From Planctomycetota bacterium (GTDB lineage Bacteria; Planctomycetota; Planctomycetia; Pirellulales; Pirellulaceae): a DNA stretch of 64,000 nt. The translations under genes and the position numbers were made by a program. Below, in pieces: positions 56,400-64,000 of the stretch (the stretch's first letter is position 1; each line of letters starts with the position of its first letter). Location: assembly GCA_014381825.1 (NCBI GenBank), contig JACNKX010000088.1, positions 184,445-248,444 of the forward strand, given 5' to 3'. The notes beneath the pieces are model-generated. The model ran no database searches and was not told the origin of the DNA. It saw only the letters and a program-made list of their open reading frames with translations.

Positions 56400-56819
56400 A
56401 TGGCAGTCAAAATTCACAAAGGTACGGCGGTTTCGACGCTCAGCCTTACGCCGCTGATCGACGTTATCTTTCTGCTCTTGATCTTCTTCTTAGTAGCGAC
56501 TCGGTTCGCCGAGGAAGATCGCGAGATCGATGTCCCGCTTCCCGATGCCAGCGAAGCGATGCCGCTCACAATTGCTCCGAAGGAATTGTTCATCAACATT
56601 GACCAAGACGGAAGGTTCCTCGTCAATGGTCAGACTTTGGAAGCCGACGAGTTGGAAGAAGTGCTCGTACGTGCCGCCACGAACAATCCGGTGAATCAAG
56701 CAGTCATCATTCGTTCGCACAAACGGGCCGCCGTGGAGTACACGGTCACGGCGATCAATCTCTGCAAACGAGCAGGCATTCGAGACTACATGATGAACAC
56801 AACCGGCGAGGGAGGATGA
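56400..56819 (+). CDS. ExbD/TolR-family protein
   Basis: A 139-residue protein with one membrane span: LTPLIDVIFLLLIFFLVATR (about 17-36), whose Asp is the proton-carrying residue of the family, and a periplasmic domain with LPDASEA, DGRFLVNGQ and AAVEYTVTAINLCKRAGI. It works with the ExbB-type protein upstream. The next gene begins 81 bases later, and the products are likely to contact each other. Confidence 0.93.
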   Translation: MAVKIHKGTAVSTLSLTPLIDVIFLLLIFFLVATRFAEEDREIDVPLPDASEAMPLTIAPKELFINIDQDGRFLVNGQTLEADELEEVLVRAATNNPVNQAVIIRSHKRAAVEYTVTAINLCKRAGIRDYMMNTTGEGG

Positions 56820-56900
56820 TAATCGCGTTTCGCTCCGCGAACGAACGTCGTTTCGCAGAACCAAAAGCGACTAGCCCGAAGCGCTTGTCGAGATCGAATT

Positions 56901-59900
56901 ATGGCGAAGATCCGTCGCACAATCCGAAAGACGCAGCAGCCGGCTGATACGGCGTTCGACGAGCAATTTTGGCCCGTCATGCTCGCGCTGTTTATTCTCG
57001 GCGGCTTTCTCGTGGGAACGGTGCTGGCGTACCTTCGTTTCAATGAACGTGTGTGGTATGCGAACGCATGGACGTGGCTCTTTGTAATTCCTGTCGTCGT
57101 TTGTGGTTTGATTTGGGTGTTGCGGAAAATCGAGAGCCGGGCGTTGCGACGCGGGGTTCAGTTCTCTGCCGTGCTTTGCATTATCGTTCACTTGATCATG
57201 TTCATCGTTTCTATTGAAACGAATATATTCGGTCGCATCTGGGCCGAGTTCACCGAGATCGCCGAAACTCGAAATGAACGTGATCCGTTGGTCGAACCGG
57301 TTTATGATCCGGTTCAGTTCGAGTCGCAGCAAAATCAACCGCAAGATCTTCTCCGCCCGGTTGAGACCGAAACTCCCGATCCCGAGATGGAGCAACTTGA
57401 GCAAGAACAGCAAGAGCCGGAACCGCCGACCGAACGTCAGCCGACTCCGACACCCGAGCCCGAAGTAGCTGTACGACCGAACGAGATTCGGCGTCCGACA
57501 CCTGCTGAGACGGTGCCTCGCCAAGCAGAGCAGATGTCTCAGTTGAGTCGGCGGACAGCGACGGCGCAGCCTCAGTCGAGCCAACGTGTCGAGCAGCCTC
57601 AGCCAGTGTCACAGCAAACGCCGCAACCATCTGCTGTCGCGGCGCAGGATTCTCAGATGCAGCGTCGCCCTAGCGAGACGCAAGCAAACCGAGCCATAAC
57701 GATGCCCGACGTGACGGCCCAAGCTGAGCAACCACGTATGGAACGCGCTCGCCCCACGGAGCAGGCATCTCCGCAAACAACCGCTGCGGCAGTTCCGACC
57801 ATGCCTCGCCGAACTGCTACGCCGCAAGCCGTTCCTAGAACGCAAGTCGATTCCAACGTCCAGCCAAGTGTCGCGAAGCAAACTCACCCGCAAGAGGTAA
57901 CTCCAAGCAACACCACAGCGCAACGCCAAACGACGGCGAGCCCGCAAGTTGATCGTGTTGCGACTCAACCGACACCGAGCCCAGCCGTCAACTCGCCAGC
58001 TGTGTCGCAGCGCCAAGAACAACAAGCTGCACCGCAGCCGACAATGGCGCAAACACCGACTCCTGTCAGGAACCAAAGAACGCGAGCAACTTCACGACCT
58101 GACGCAGCTACGATGGCCGCGGAAGTTTCGCCTTCGACGGCGCCGAGCAATCAAGCGAATCCAACCGTTGAGGCGACTTCCAGTGCTGTCGCGCGAACGC
58201 AGGCGAGTTCGCAGACACGAGCACAGCCGATGATAGCCGAGCCGAGTAGCACAGCGACTTTCGCTTCATCCACCGTGACGAGAAGTACGCGGCAATCATC
58301 TCAACCGTCACCGAACGCACAGCCGAGCAGTTCACAAGTCGCACGTAGCAGCGCGACAAGTAACAGCCGGCCGACAACATCATCGGCAGCTGAACAAGCA
58401 ACAACGGTATCAACCTCGACCCAGGCGGCAGCAGTCGCCGCTGCGTCGAGCCGTGTGAGCCGACAGTCGACTTCCGGTGCATCGACATCAGGTGCGACTC
58501 CAGCATCAGGTGGCCCACAACGTTCACCCGCAGCGCAAGTCGTCGCGTCATCGCGGGCGGCGCCATCGAGTGTCCCGACCATCAATTCGAACGCGGCTGC
58601 GTCGAGCAGTCCCTCACGCAGCATGCGATCGGCGGACATCGCTGCTTCTCCAGCGAACGCAGACAGTCCTGCGACGGCTCAGGCGAACCCTGGTGAGGCC
58701 GCGCCGATACCAGAAGCATCTCGTACCGCGATGACGCGGTCTTTGAACGGTGTTTCGGGCGTTGGGCAAGCAGCGAACTTGGATCGCGCGATAGCAGCAG
58801 CGGAAAGTCCGTCGCTCGTCGCCTCGGGTTCCGCGCGACGAGCCAAAGCAACGCAAGCCACTCCGGAGGGCGCTGCCCTCGCACCGAGCGCTCCAGCGCT
58901 TGTGCGACATTCTTTGGCTGGTGCGGAGCGACCGAGCGCGTCGATCCGTGCAACGACGACCGAAGCAGCAACGCTCGCCGGGGCACAGCAACCGACTGAT
59001 GTTACAGCGAGTTCTAGCGCAGCGTTGACTCGTGCGGATGCCGCCGTGGCGACGGGGACCGTAACCGCTGCTGCTGGGCAGGTGCAAGTTGATCTCGGTC
59101 CAACACGTGTCGTCAGCGGAGGTGGCGCTAGTCGGGCAGCTGGCGGTGGACAGCCTGAATTGAATCTCTCCGCTCAGGCGGAGCAGTTGGCTCGAAGCAG
59201 CTCCGGCGGAGTGGCTCAACCGACTTTGGCAGCTATCACGGTCGCCGCGGAAGCTGTTGCTCCAGCAGGTTCCGGCGGCGGTCAACCGACACCCCAAGGC
59301 ATCGCGCCGACTTTGGCCGAAGCCGGTCGTGGCGAGCCATCGAACACAGAAATTGCCGTGGGAGCAGCTCCTTCTTCGCAGAGTGAACCGGCTGAGGTAG
59401 CCGCCGCTTCTTCGGCACTTGCGGGAGGAAGTCCAGCGCGAGCGGAGGGCGGACCACAATTGCCCATGGTCGCTGCGGCTGGTGGAATGTCTGGCGATGA
59501 GACCGATGAAGACGAAGAGGAACGAGCCCGACGTCTAGCGCGACAGGCCGCTGGCGGCGCGCCACAAATTGCCCTTCGCGCTGAAATCGCCCCTGGGATG
59601 GCTGCTGGCTCAAGTGGACAGCCATCTAACGCCGAGCCATCGGCTGGTGCGGAGGCAGCCGTCGGTCAATTGACTCGAGCCGAGGCAGGCGGTGGGACAC
59701 CTTCCGCATCCGGAGCCGCTGGGCCGACGGAAACGGTAGCCGCTGCTGGCGGAGGCGGCGAATTGGCAGGAGCTGTTGTTGTTCGCCGAGCGGAGGCAAC
59801 CGATGGATTCATGGGCGCGCCGGAACTTGGTGGCGGAACTAGTTCGCCAAGTAAGGCATCTCCATCGCGAAGCTTCACGGCGAATTCTGTGGCGAGCGTT

Positions 59901-61610
59901 GTGACCATCGCCGGAAGTCCCGACTCTCGCGGCTCGCCGAGCGGATCGCCCGTCGATACCGTCGGAGTTCGAGCGGCTCCGTTAACGAGCGGCAGGAGCG
60001 GTGCGTCGGTCTCGGCCACGGTCGGTGCAAACGCCGGTCGACAGGTCGTCGAAGGTGCGGCGGATTCTGGCTCGATCACAAGTGTGGCCGATCAGTCCCG
60101 CTCGGCAGCAAGTTCCGATGGCCCGTCGATCGGGAACAAAGCGTCGAGTGCCTCGCCGATGCGACGTACGGCAGTCGGGCCTGTTGGTTTGACTGGTTCC
60201 GTGGCGGCGACAATCGATGTGCCATCGGCTGCGTCGTCCGTCGCGTTCGCTCGCGCCGATGTCGGTGACCGAGGAATCGGCAGCGACCTTGGTCCTATGG
60301 CGCGTCAAGCCGTCAGTTCTGTTCCCGTTGAAATCGACGCGCTCGAAGGGCCCGGCGGTCTTGGTCGCGTCGCGGCCACTGACGTCGGGTTAAGCAACCG
60401 CCGCGCGCGACAAGATAGTCTTCAAATTCAATCGCGCGCAACTCGCTTTGTTCGGCAGGAAGTTGGTGGCTTACCCAGCATTAACACGGCGGCCGTCGTA
60501 TCCGCGGATGCCTTCCGCGGCAGGAGCAAGCCGGGCGATTCACATGGCTCGATGGGATCGGCGGCAGGACAGCAATCGGACAAGGCGATTGAGCTAGGGT
60601 TGGCTTATCTTGCGCGTCAACAATTGGCAGATGGCAGCTGGAACTTGCAAGCCGTTGATCACCGGGCCGCGTTGGTTTCGGACACTGCGGCGACCGGCTT
60701 GGCGTTGTTGGCGTTTCAAGGTTACGGTTACACGCACCACGACAATCAGTACGCGGCGGTCGTTAAACGAGCTATCGATTATCTGGTGCAACATCAGAAG
60801 GACGATGGCGACTTGTTCATTCCTCTGGATGACGAGTCGAACCGCAGCGTTTGGCTTTACAGCCACGGCATCGCCGCACTCGCCATGTGCGAGGCTTACG
60901 GAATGACGCAAGATCCGGAACTGAAAGATCCAGCGCAACGAGCTGTCGATTTCATTGTCTCCAGCCAACACGAGGAGTACGGCGGATGGCGCTATGCCCC
61001 GAACCTTGAAGCGGACACTTCGGTCACTGGATGGATGATGATGGCACTAAAGAGCGGGGACTTGGCAAACTTAGAGGTCCCGACCGAAACCTACGCTCGA
61101 ATTGAGCGGTGGTTGGATGCAGCTCAAGGGTCTCGTAGCGAGCGACATAAGTATCGCTACAACCCCTACGCGCCAGATACCCAAACTCAGAGGCATGGTC
61201 GCGACGTCAGCGAAACGATGACTGCCGTGGCTCTGTTGATGAGGTTCTACACCGGTTGGCGGCGCGACAACGAGAACATGGCTCGTGGAGCGGACTACTT
61301 GTTAGAGTCGCCGCCAGCGATAGGAACGGCTCGCGATCCCAAGCGGGATACGTACTACTGGTATTATGCGACGCAGGTGATGTTTCATATGGGCGGCGAG
61401 CACTGGAAGAAATGGAACGAACAACTTCGCCCCGTCCTACTCGATGCGCAAATCCAAAGCGGCGCGGAGGCGGGCAGTTGGAATCCCCGATTTCCCGTTG
61501 CCGATCGCTGGGCACCGCACGCGGGAAGGCTCTATGTCACAGCCATGAACTTGCTCTCGTTAGAAGTTCATTACCGACACTTGCCGCTGTATGACGAGAC
61601 GGGTCGGTAG
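56901..61610 (+). CDS. Giant membrane-anchored protein with disordered linker and terpenoid-cyclase-like toroid
   Basis: A 1569-residue protein. Three hydrophobic helices lie at about 26-46, 57-77 and 86-106. A Gln/Pro/Glu-rich segment (about 125-200) leads into a very long Ala/Ser/Thr/Gln/Gly-rich region up to about 1220, with almost no predicted structure. The last 340 residues are an alpha/alpha-toroid of the prenyltransferase/squalene-cyclase repeat type, with ARQQLADGSWN, SSQHEEYGGWRY and GAEAGSWN as QW-like repeats. The DXDD acid motif of cyclases was not seen, so the toroid is probably structural or binding. With ExbB and ExbD upstream, the layout recalls TonB/TolA: anchor, long Pro-rich spacer, terminal domain. 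Confidence 0.85.
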   Translation: MAKIRRTIRKTQQPADTAFDEQFWPVMLALFILGGFLVGTVLAYLRFNERVWYANAWTWLFVIPVVVCGLIWVLRKIESRALRRGVQFSAVLCIIVHLIMFIVSIETNIFGRIWAEFTEIAETRNERDPLVEPVYDPVQFESQQNQPQDLLRPVETETPDPEMEQLEQEQQEPEPPTERQPTPTPEPEVAVRPNEIRRPTPAETVPRQAEQMSQLSRRTATAQPQSSQRVEQPQPVSQQTPQPSAVAAQDSQMQRRPSETQANRAITMPDVTAQAEQPRMERARPTEQASPQTTAAAVPTMPRRTATPQAVPRTQVDSNVQPSVAKQTHPQEVTPSNTTAQRQTTASPQVDRVATQPTPSPAVNSPAVSQRQEQQAAPQPTMAQTPTPVRNQRTRATSRPDAATMAAEVSPSTAPSNQANPTVEATSSAVARTQASSQTRAQPMIAEPSSTATFASSTVTRSTRQSSQPSPNAQPSSSQVARSSATSNSRPTTSSAAEQATTVSTSTQAAAVAAASSRVSRQSTSGASTSGATPASGGPQRSPAAQVVASSRAAPSSVPTINSNAAASSSPSRSMRSADIAASPANADSPATAQANPGEAAPIPEASRTAMTRSLNGVSGVGQAANLDRAIAAAESPSLVASGSARRAKATQATPEGAALAPSAPALVRHSLAGAERPSASIRATTTEAATLAGAQQPTDVTASSSAALTRADAAVATGTVTAAAGQVQVDLGPTRVVSGGGASRAAGGGQPELNLSAQAEQLARSSSGGVAQPTLAAITVAAEAVAPAGSGGGQPTPQGIAPTLAEAGRGEPSNTEIAVGAAPSSQSEPAEVAAASSALAGGSPARAEGGPQLPMVAAAGGMSGDETDEDEEERARRLARQAAGGAPQIALRAEIAPGMAAGSSGQPSNAEPSAGAEAAVGQLTRAEAGGGTPSASGAAGPTETVAAAGGGGELAGAVVVRRAEATDGFMGAPELGGGTSSPSKASPSRSFTANSVASVVTIAGSPDSRGSPSGSPVDTVGVRAAPLTSGRSGASVSATVGANAGRQVVEGAADSGSITSVADQSRSAASSDGPSIGNKASSASPMRRTAVGPVGLTGSVAATIDVPSAASSVAFARADVGDRGIGSDLGPMARQAVSSVPVEIDALEGPGGLGRVAATDVGLSNRRARQDSLQIQSRATRFVRQEVGGLPSINTAAVVSADAFRGRSKPGDSHGSMGSAAGQQSDKAIELGLAYLARQQLADGSWNLQAVDHRAALVSDTAATGLALLAFQGYGYTHHDNQYAAVVKRAIDYLVQHQKDDGDLFIPLDDESNRSVWLYSHGIAALAMCEAYGMTQDPELKDPAQRAVDFIVSSQHEEYGGWRYAPNLEADTSVTGWMMMALKSGDLANLEVPTETYARIERWLDAAQGSRSERHKYRYNPYAPDTQTQRHGRDVSETMTAVALLMRFYTGWRRDNENMARGADYLLESPPAIGTARDPKRDTYYWYYATQVMFHMGGEHWKKWNEQLRPVLLDAQIQSGAEAGSWNPRFPVADRWAPHAGRLYVTAMNLLSLEVHYRHLPLYDETGR

Positions 61611-61628
61611 GGCGACTCCTCATTTAAC

Positions 61629-61678
61629 CCGATCGCATCGCGACGGCGAATTGCAGACTCCCGTCGCGATGCGATCGG
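61629..61678. terminator. 18-bp perfect stem-loop after the giant gene
   Basis: CCGATCGCATCGCGACGG (61629-61646) and its exact reverse complement (61661-61678) enclose a 14-base loop, 19 bases after the stop codon. TAAAAAA rather than a T-run follows on the plus strand, so it could be a transcript stabiliser, a rho-aided terminator or a binding site. Confidence 0.65.
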
Positions 61679-61727
61679 TAAAAAACGAACGAGCGACGCG
61701 AGGGTTTAAGAGACGCATTAAAGCAAA

Positions 61728-61761
61728 GGGCTCGTCTGAATTGGGGAATCCAGACGAGCCC
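61728..61761. terminator. Stem-loop likely terminating leftward transcription
   Basis: GGGCTCGTCTG (61728-61738) pairs perfectly with CAGACGAGCCC (61751-61761), with ATT/AAT extending the stem inward. Read leftward the stem is followed by TTTGCTTT, so it fits a terminator for the minus-strand gene at 62012. Confidence 0.6.
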
Positions 61762-62011
61762 TCGGTACTGTGAAAATGGCCATCACGTATTCGTGTTCCA
61801 ATTGTCGCCATACCTCGGCGACGCGGCACTAAGATTCACAGGCATCCATGTACGCTTTGCGGAATGATTGCGAATGCAGTTCGCGTGCCACTCGGCCTCT
61901 GTACCGGTGAACTTTAGTCGAATTGACGAGAACTTAAGAAAAAAATCGCTCTTTCGGATCGGTCTTGGCTTCGCGCGATGACTCGTCGGCTTTGTAAGTA
62001 TTGCAAACGTA

Positions 62012-62467
62012 TCAGCTGTCCTCGGATGGCGCTGCGAACTTATGCGGGTTGAGCAAAGTTGTCGCCATGGCTCGAAAAACTGGTTCCAGCTCGTCGAACT
62101 CACGATCCTCGGCTTGCCACAAGAGTAGGGCCGTTTGTGATTCGAAAGGCGCGGCGATAATTCGACTGTGGATCAGCAGGTCGAGGTGATAGAAGTAAAT
62201 CTCATGACCACCGGCTTGAATGTCACCGAATTCGGTCACGAAGGGAGCCGTTTCTAGGTTCTCGTACTCCTCCCGCATAACTTCCAAGGCTTGCCCCGTC
62301 AGCTGATCGAGGTCTTGCGAATCGCCGTAAAGCATCAACTCCCACGCACCACCCTTGGGGCTTTCGAACGAGAGAGTGCGCGGCTCGGCATCGAGATCAT
62401 CTTCGGTGATCTTCCAGCCTTCGGCGTAGAAGAGGCGGACCCCGAGTTTGTCATAGATAATGGTCAT
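62012..62467 (-). CDS. Hypothetical protein
   Basis: A 151-residue soluble protein I do not recognise with certainty. GVRLFYAEGWKIT-type sequence followed by LSFESPKGGAWELMLYGDSQ and FYHLDLLIHSRIIAAPF resembles the small DUF1795/PsbP-like alpha-beta fold, where an N-terminal sheet is followed by a helix with LEPVFRAMATTL. The ATG at 62467 begins the conserved-looking part; the frame extends further upstream without support. It stands alone between two unrelated gene groups. Confidence 0.65.
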   Translation of the reverse strand: MTIIYDKLGVRLFYAEGWKITEDDLDAEPRTLSFESPKGGAWELMLYGDSQDLDQLTGQALEVMREEYENLETAPFVTEFGDIQAGGHEIYFYHLDLLIHSRIIAAPFESQTALLLWQAEDREFDELEPVFRAMATTLLNPHKFAAPSEDS

Positions 62468-62757
62468 GTAATCAACTTGATCGAGCAAGTGTTGTAATGG
62501 ACTGACAATGCTAGCAGCTCGTGGTTCGTTGATACACCGGTTATTGTTGCATCGCCCGTTGACGTACCGACGGTGGCACTCCGTACGAGCTGGGCAAGCT
62601 GTTTCCATTGTCTGGATGAACCGGTTGTGTTACTTTCCCGATCGCAACTTGCTGCGCGGTCCGCGGAATGTATCGTCGCATCCAACTCGACGTGCCGATA
62701 ATTTAGATGCGGGTTTGCAGTTGCGATTATTCTCACTTGGGTCAGGAAGACCACTTC

Positions 62758-63702
62758 GTGAAATTGCGTTCGACAACCACGAGAATTAGCGGCTCCCACG
62801 GCATCGGTCGTTTTGTAGCTTTGTTGGTCACGGTGGTTTGCGTTTTCGATACGATCGGATGTGCATCGCTTCGACGGGATCCAATCTCAGAAAACGTCAT
62901 TACTGCAAGGCAGATGTCGCTGCGCGGATTCGACTCGCTCCAGCAAGGCAAGCTTGAGGATGCGGAAGCTTGGTTTGCGAACGCCATTGAGACCAACCCT
63001 GTTGATGAGCGGGCCCACGTTCAATATGCAGAGTTGCTGTGGCAACGCGATCTTCGCGAAAATGCGATCAAGCACTTGGAGCAGTCCGTGAAGTTATCGG
63101 GCGGCGACCCGGCATTGGTCGTACGGCTGGGCGAGATGTACTTGGCACAAGGCGACGCCGAGCGAGCGTGGCAGCAAGCGGAGAGGGCGATCCAATCGAA
63201 CCACCAGTTGCCCTGTGCGTGGGCGTTGCGCGGGGACGTTCGCCGTCACCAGGGCAAGCTGCAAGAGGCGTTGGCCGAGTATCATCGTAGTCTCTCGTTT
63301 GAAGGACATTGCCCACACGTCCAGTTGGGGTTGGCATCGATCTACCGTCAGCAGAATCGCCCGCGCAGAGCGTTGTCGACTCTCGATGCCTTGGCCGAAC
63401 ACTATCCACCAAGTGAGCTGCCGCAGGATCTGCTGTTGGAACAGGGGTTAGCTCTCAAGGCACTGGGACGCCACGAGAACGCGGTTTCTCTGCTTGCCCA
63501 GGCGGCTCAGCGCGGTGAGCCCTCGACCGAGCTTCTGTTTCACTTGGCTGAAGCACAGCTGCTGTCGGGTGACACCACGAACGCGCGTCTAGCGTTGGTC
63601 GCCGCACTCGCTCAAGAGCCAACTCACGGCCCAAGCCATCAGCTGCAGGGGCAGATCGACGAACAGCAACAACGGATGACCGCTGCGGTCGAGCGGTATT
63701 GA
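62758..63702 (+). CDS. TPR lipoprotein
   Basis: A 314-residue protein with a signal ending in the lipobox-like TIGC, then about seven TPR motifs (RGFDSLQQGKLEDAEAWFAN, AELLWQRDLRENAIKHLEQS, ALRGDVRRHQGKLQEALAEY and others). It is probably a lipid-anchored periplasmic scaffold, of the type that helps pilus or envelope assembly (PilF-like), but no specific partner is visible. GTG at 62758 was chosen for the AGGA upstream and a compact signal; ATG at 62707 is the alternative. Downstream to the window end no further gene was recognised. Confidence 0.75.
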   Translation: MKLRSTTTRISGSHGIGRFVALLVTVVCVFDTIGCASLRRDPISENVITARQMSLRGFDSLQQGKLEDAEAWFANAIETNPVDERAHVQYAELLWQRDLRENAIKHLEQSVKLSGGDPALVVRLGEMYLAQGDAERAWQQAERAIQSNHQLPCAWALRGDVRRHQGKLQEALAEYHRSLSFEGHCPHVQLGLASIYRQQNRPRRALSTLDALAEHYPPSELPQDLLLEQGLALKALGRHENAVSLLAQAAQRGEPSTELLFHLAEAQLLSGDTTNARLALVAALAQEPTHGPSHQLQGQIDEQQQRMTAAVERY

Positions 63703-64000
63703 TCTACGGCGTCGTTGCCCGATATCGATATATCCGTCGTCGCAGGCAAACGCCTGTCCACCAAGTAAGTTGCCGTAGGCCCGATGGTTGAACAATTAGC
63801 CCAACTGCCAGCAAAGTCGTTACATTCGGCGCGACCGTATTGGCACTTCATCACTGGCGGAACTCGATCTTTGACTCGCGCTAACCGGCGACGTAGTGTT
63901 TCTTCGGAAAACGATCGACCAAGCTATCAGCACACAGCAAGTTGTCTGAAGTGGACCCCATGCGCTGGGCGCAGAACGGGGTTGTATAGTGAGTAGTGCT

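Larger units (their letters stand above)
61611..62011. other. Intergenic region with two strong hairpins
   Basis: No gene is seen in these 401 bases. It holds the two stem-loops at 61629-61678 and 61728-61761, then about 250 bases without recognisable features. Confidence 0.5.

Noticed and set aside
57280..60530. DNA tandem repeats in the giant gene
   Set aside because: The region is of low complexity in protein terms (Ala, Ser, Thr, Gln, Gly), but no exact DNA repeat unit could be followed.
63703..64000. A possible 70-codon gene at the right end of the window
   Set aside because: Its composition and lack of motifs do not support a gene; nothing else was seen in the last 298 bases.

Overview
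The window looks like a piece of a planctomycete chromosome, most likely a Pirellulales/Rhodopirellula-type marine or freshwater organism. The reasons are protein families typical of that group: arylsulfatases with the cysteine formylglycine motif, a large surface protein with an N-terminal LEERALLA motif (the planctomycete LEPR-XLL-type export motif) and a C-terminal dockerin, tandem DUF1080 domains, a Tat-exported PhoX-like protein, an aroDE fusion, hpnCDE squalene genes, and ExbB/ExbD next to a giant alanine/serine/glutamine-rich protein. The assignment is inference; no rRNA or tRNA gene was seen.

Layout. 0-16 kb: the end of a radical SAM gene; a BlaI/BlaR1-type pair with a palindromic operator candidate; a sulfatase; two membrane proteins; a degenerate alkaline-phosphatase-superfamily protein; a beta-lactamase-like/D-aminoacylase fusion; a two-component pair; a PhoX-like protein. 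16-27 kb: rpsO-pnp with an intrinsic terminator, a soluble histidine kinase, a large adhesin-like protein, a sigma54-dependent regulator and mutL. 27-38 kb: aroDE, aroK, a prepilin-type peptidase, an OmpA-like lipoprotein, hisH, hisA, an EF-G paralogue, an alpha/beta hydrolase lipoprotein and a serine acetyltransferase, nearly all separated by palindromic repeats. 38-45 kb: a YfhO-like membrane protein, then hpnC-hpnD-hpnE facing away from ispH, so the supply of isoprenoid units and their conversion to squalene sit together. 45-50 kb: a CBS protein and a tight leftward operon (epimerase, jelly-roll domain, creatininase-like, DUF1080). 50-51.6 kb: a methyltransferase/HNH nuclease pair bounded by imperfect inverted repeats, a candidate mobile restriction-modification cassette without a transposase. 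52-61.6 kb: a TPR protein, ExbB/TolQ, ExbD/TolR and a 1569-residue protein with an N-terminal membrane anchor, a roughly 1100-residue disordered linker and a C-terminal alpha/alpha-toroid; together these resemble a Tol/TonB-like envelope machine. 62-64 kb: a small hypothetical protein and a TPR lipoprotein.

The signals I rate highest are the inverted-repeat-bounded restriction-modification cassette, the ExbB-ExbD-giant toroid operon, a surface protein in which a seven-repeat beta-propeller appears inserted inside a Calx-beta domain, and a family of palindromic elements that overlap stop and start codons.
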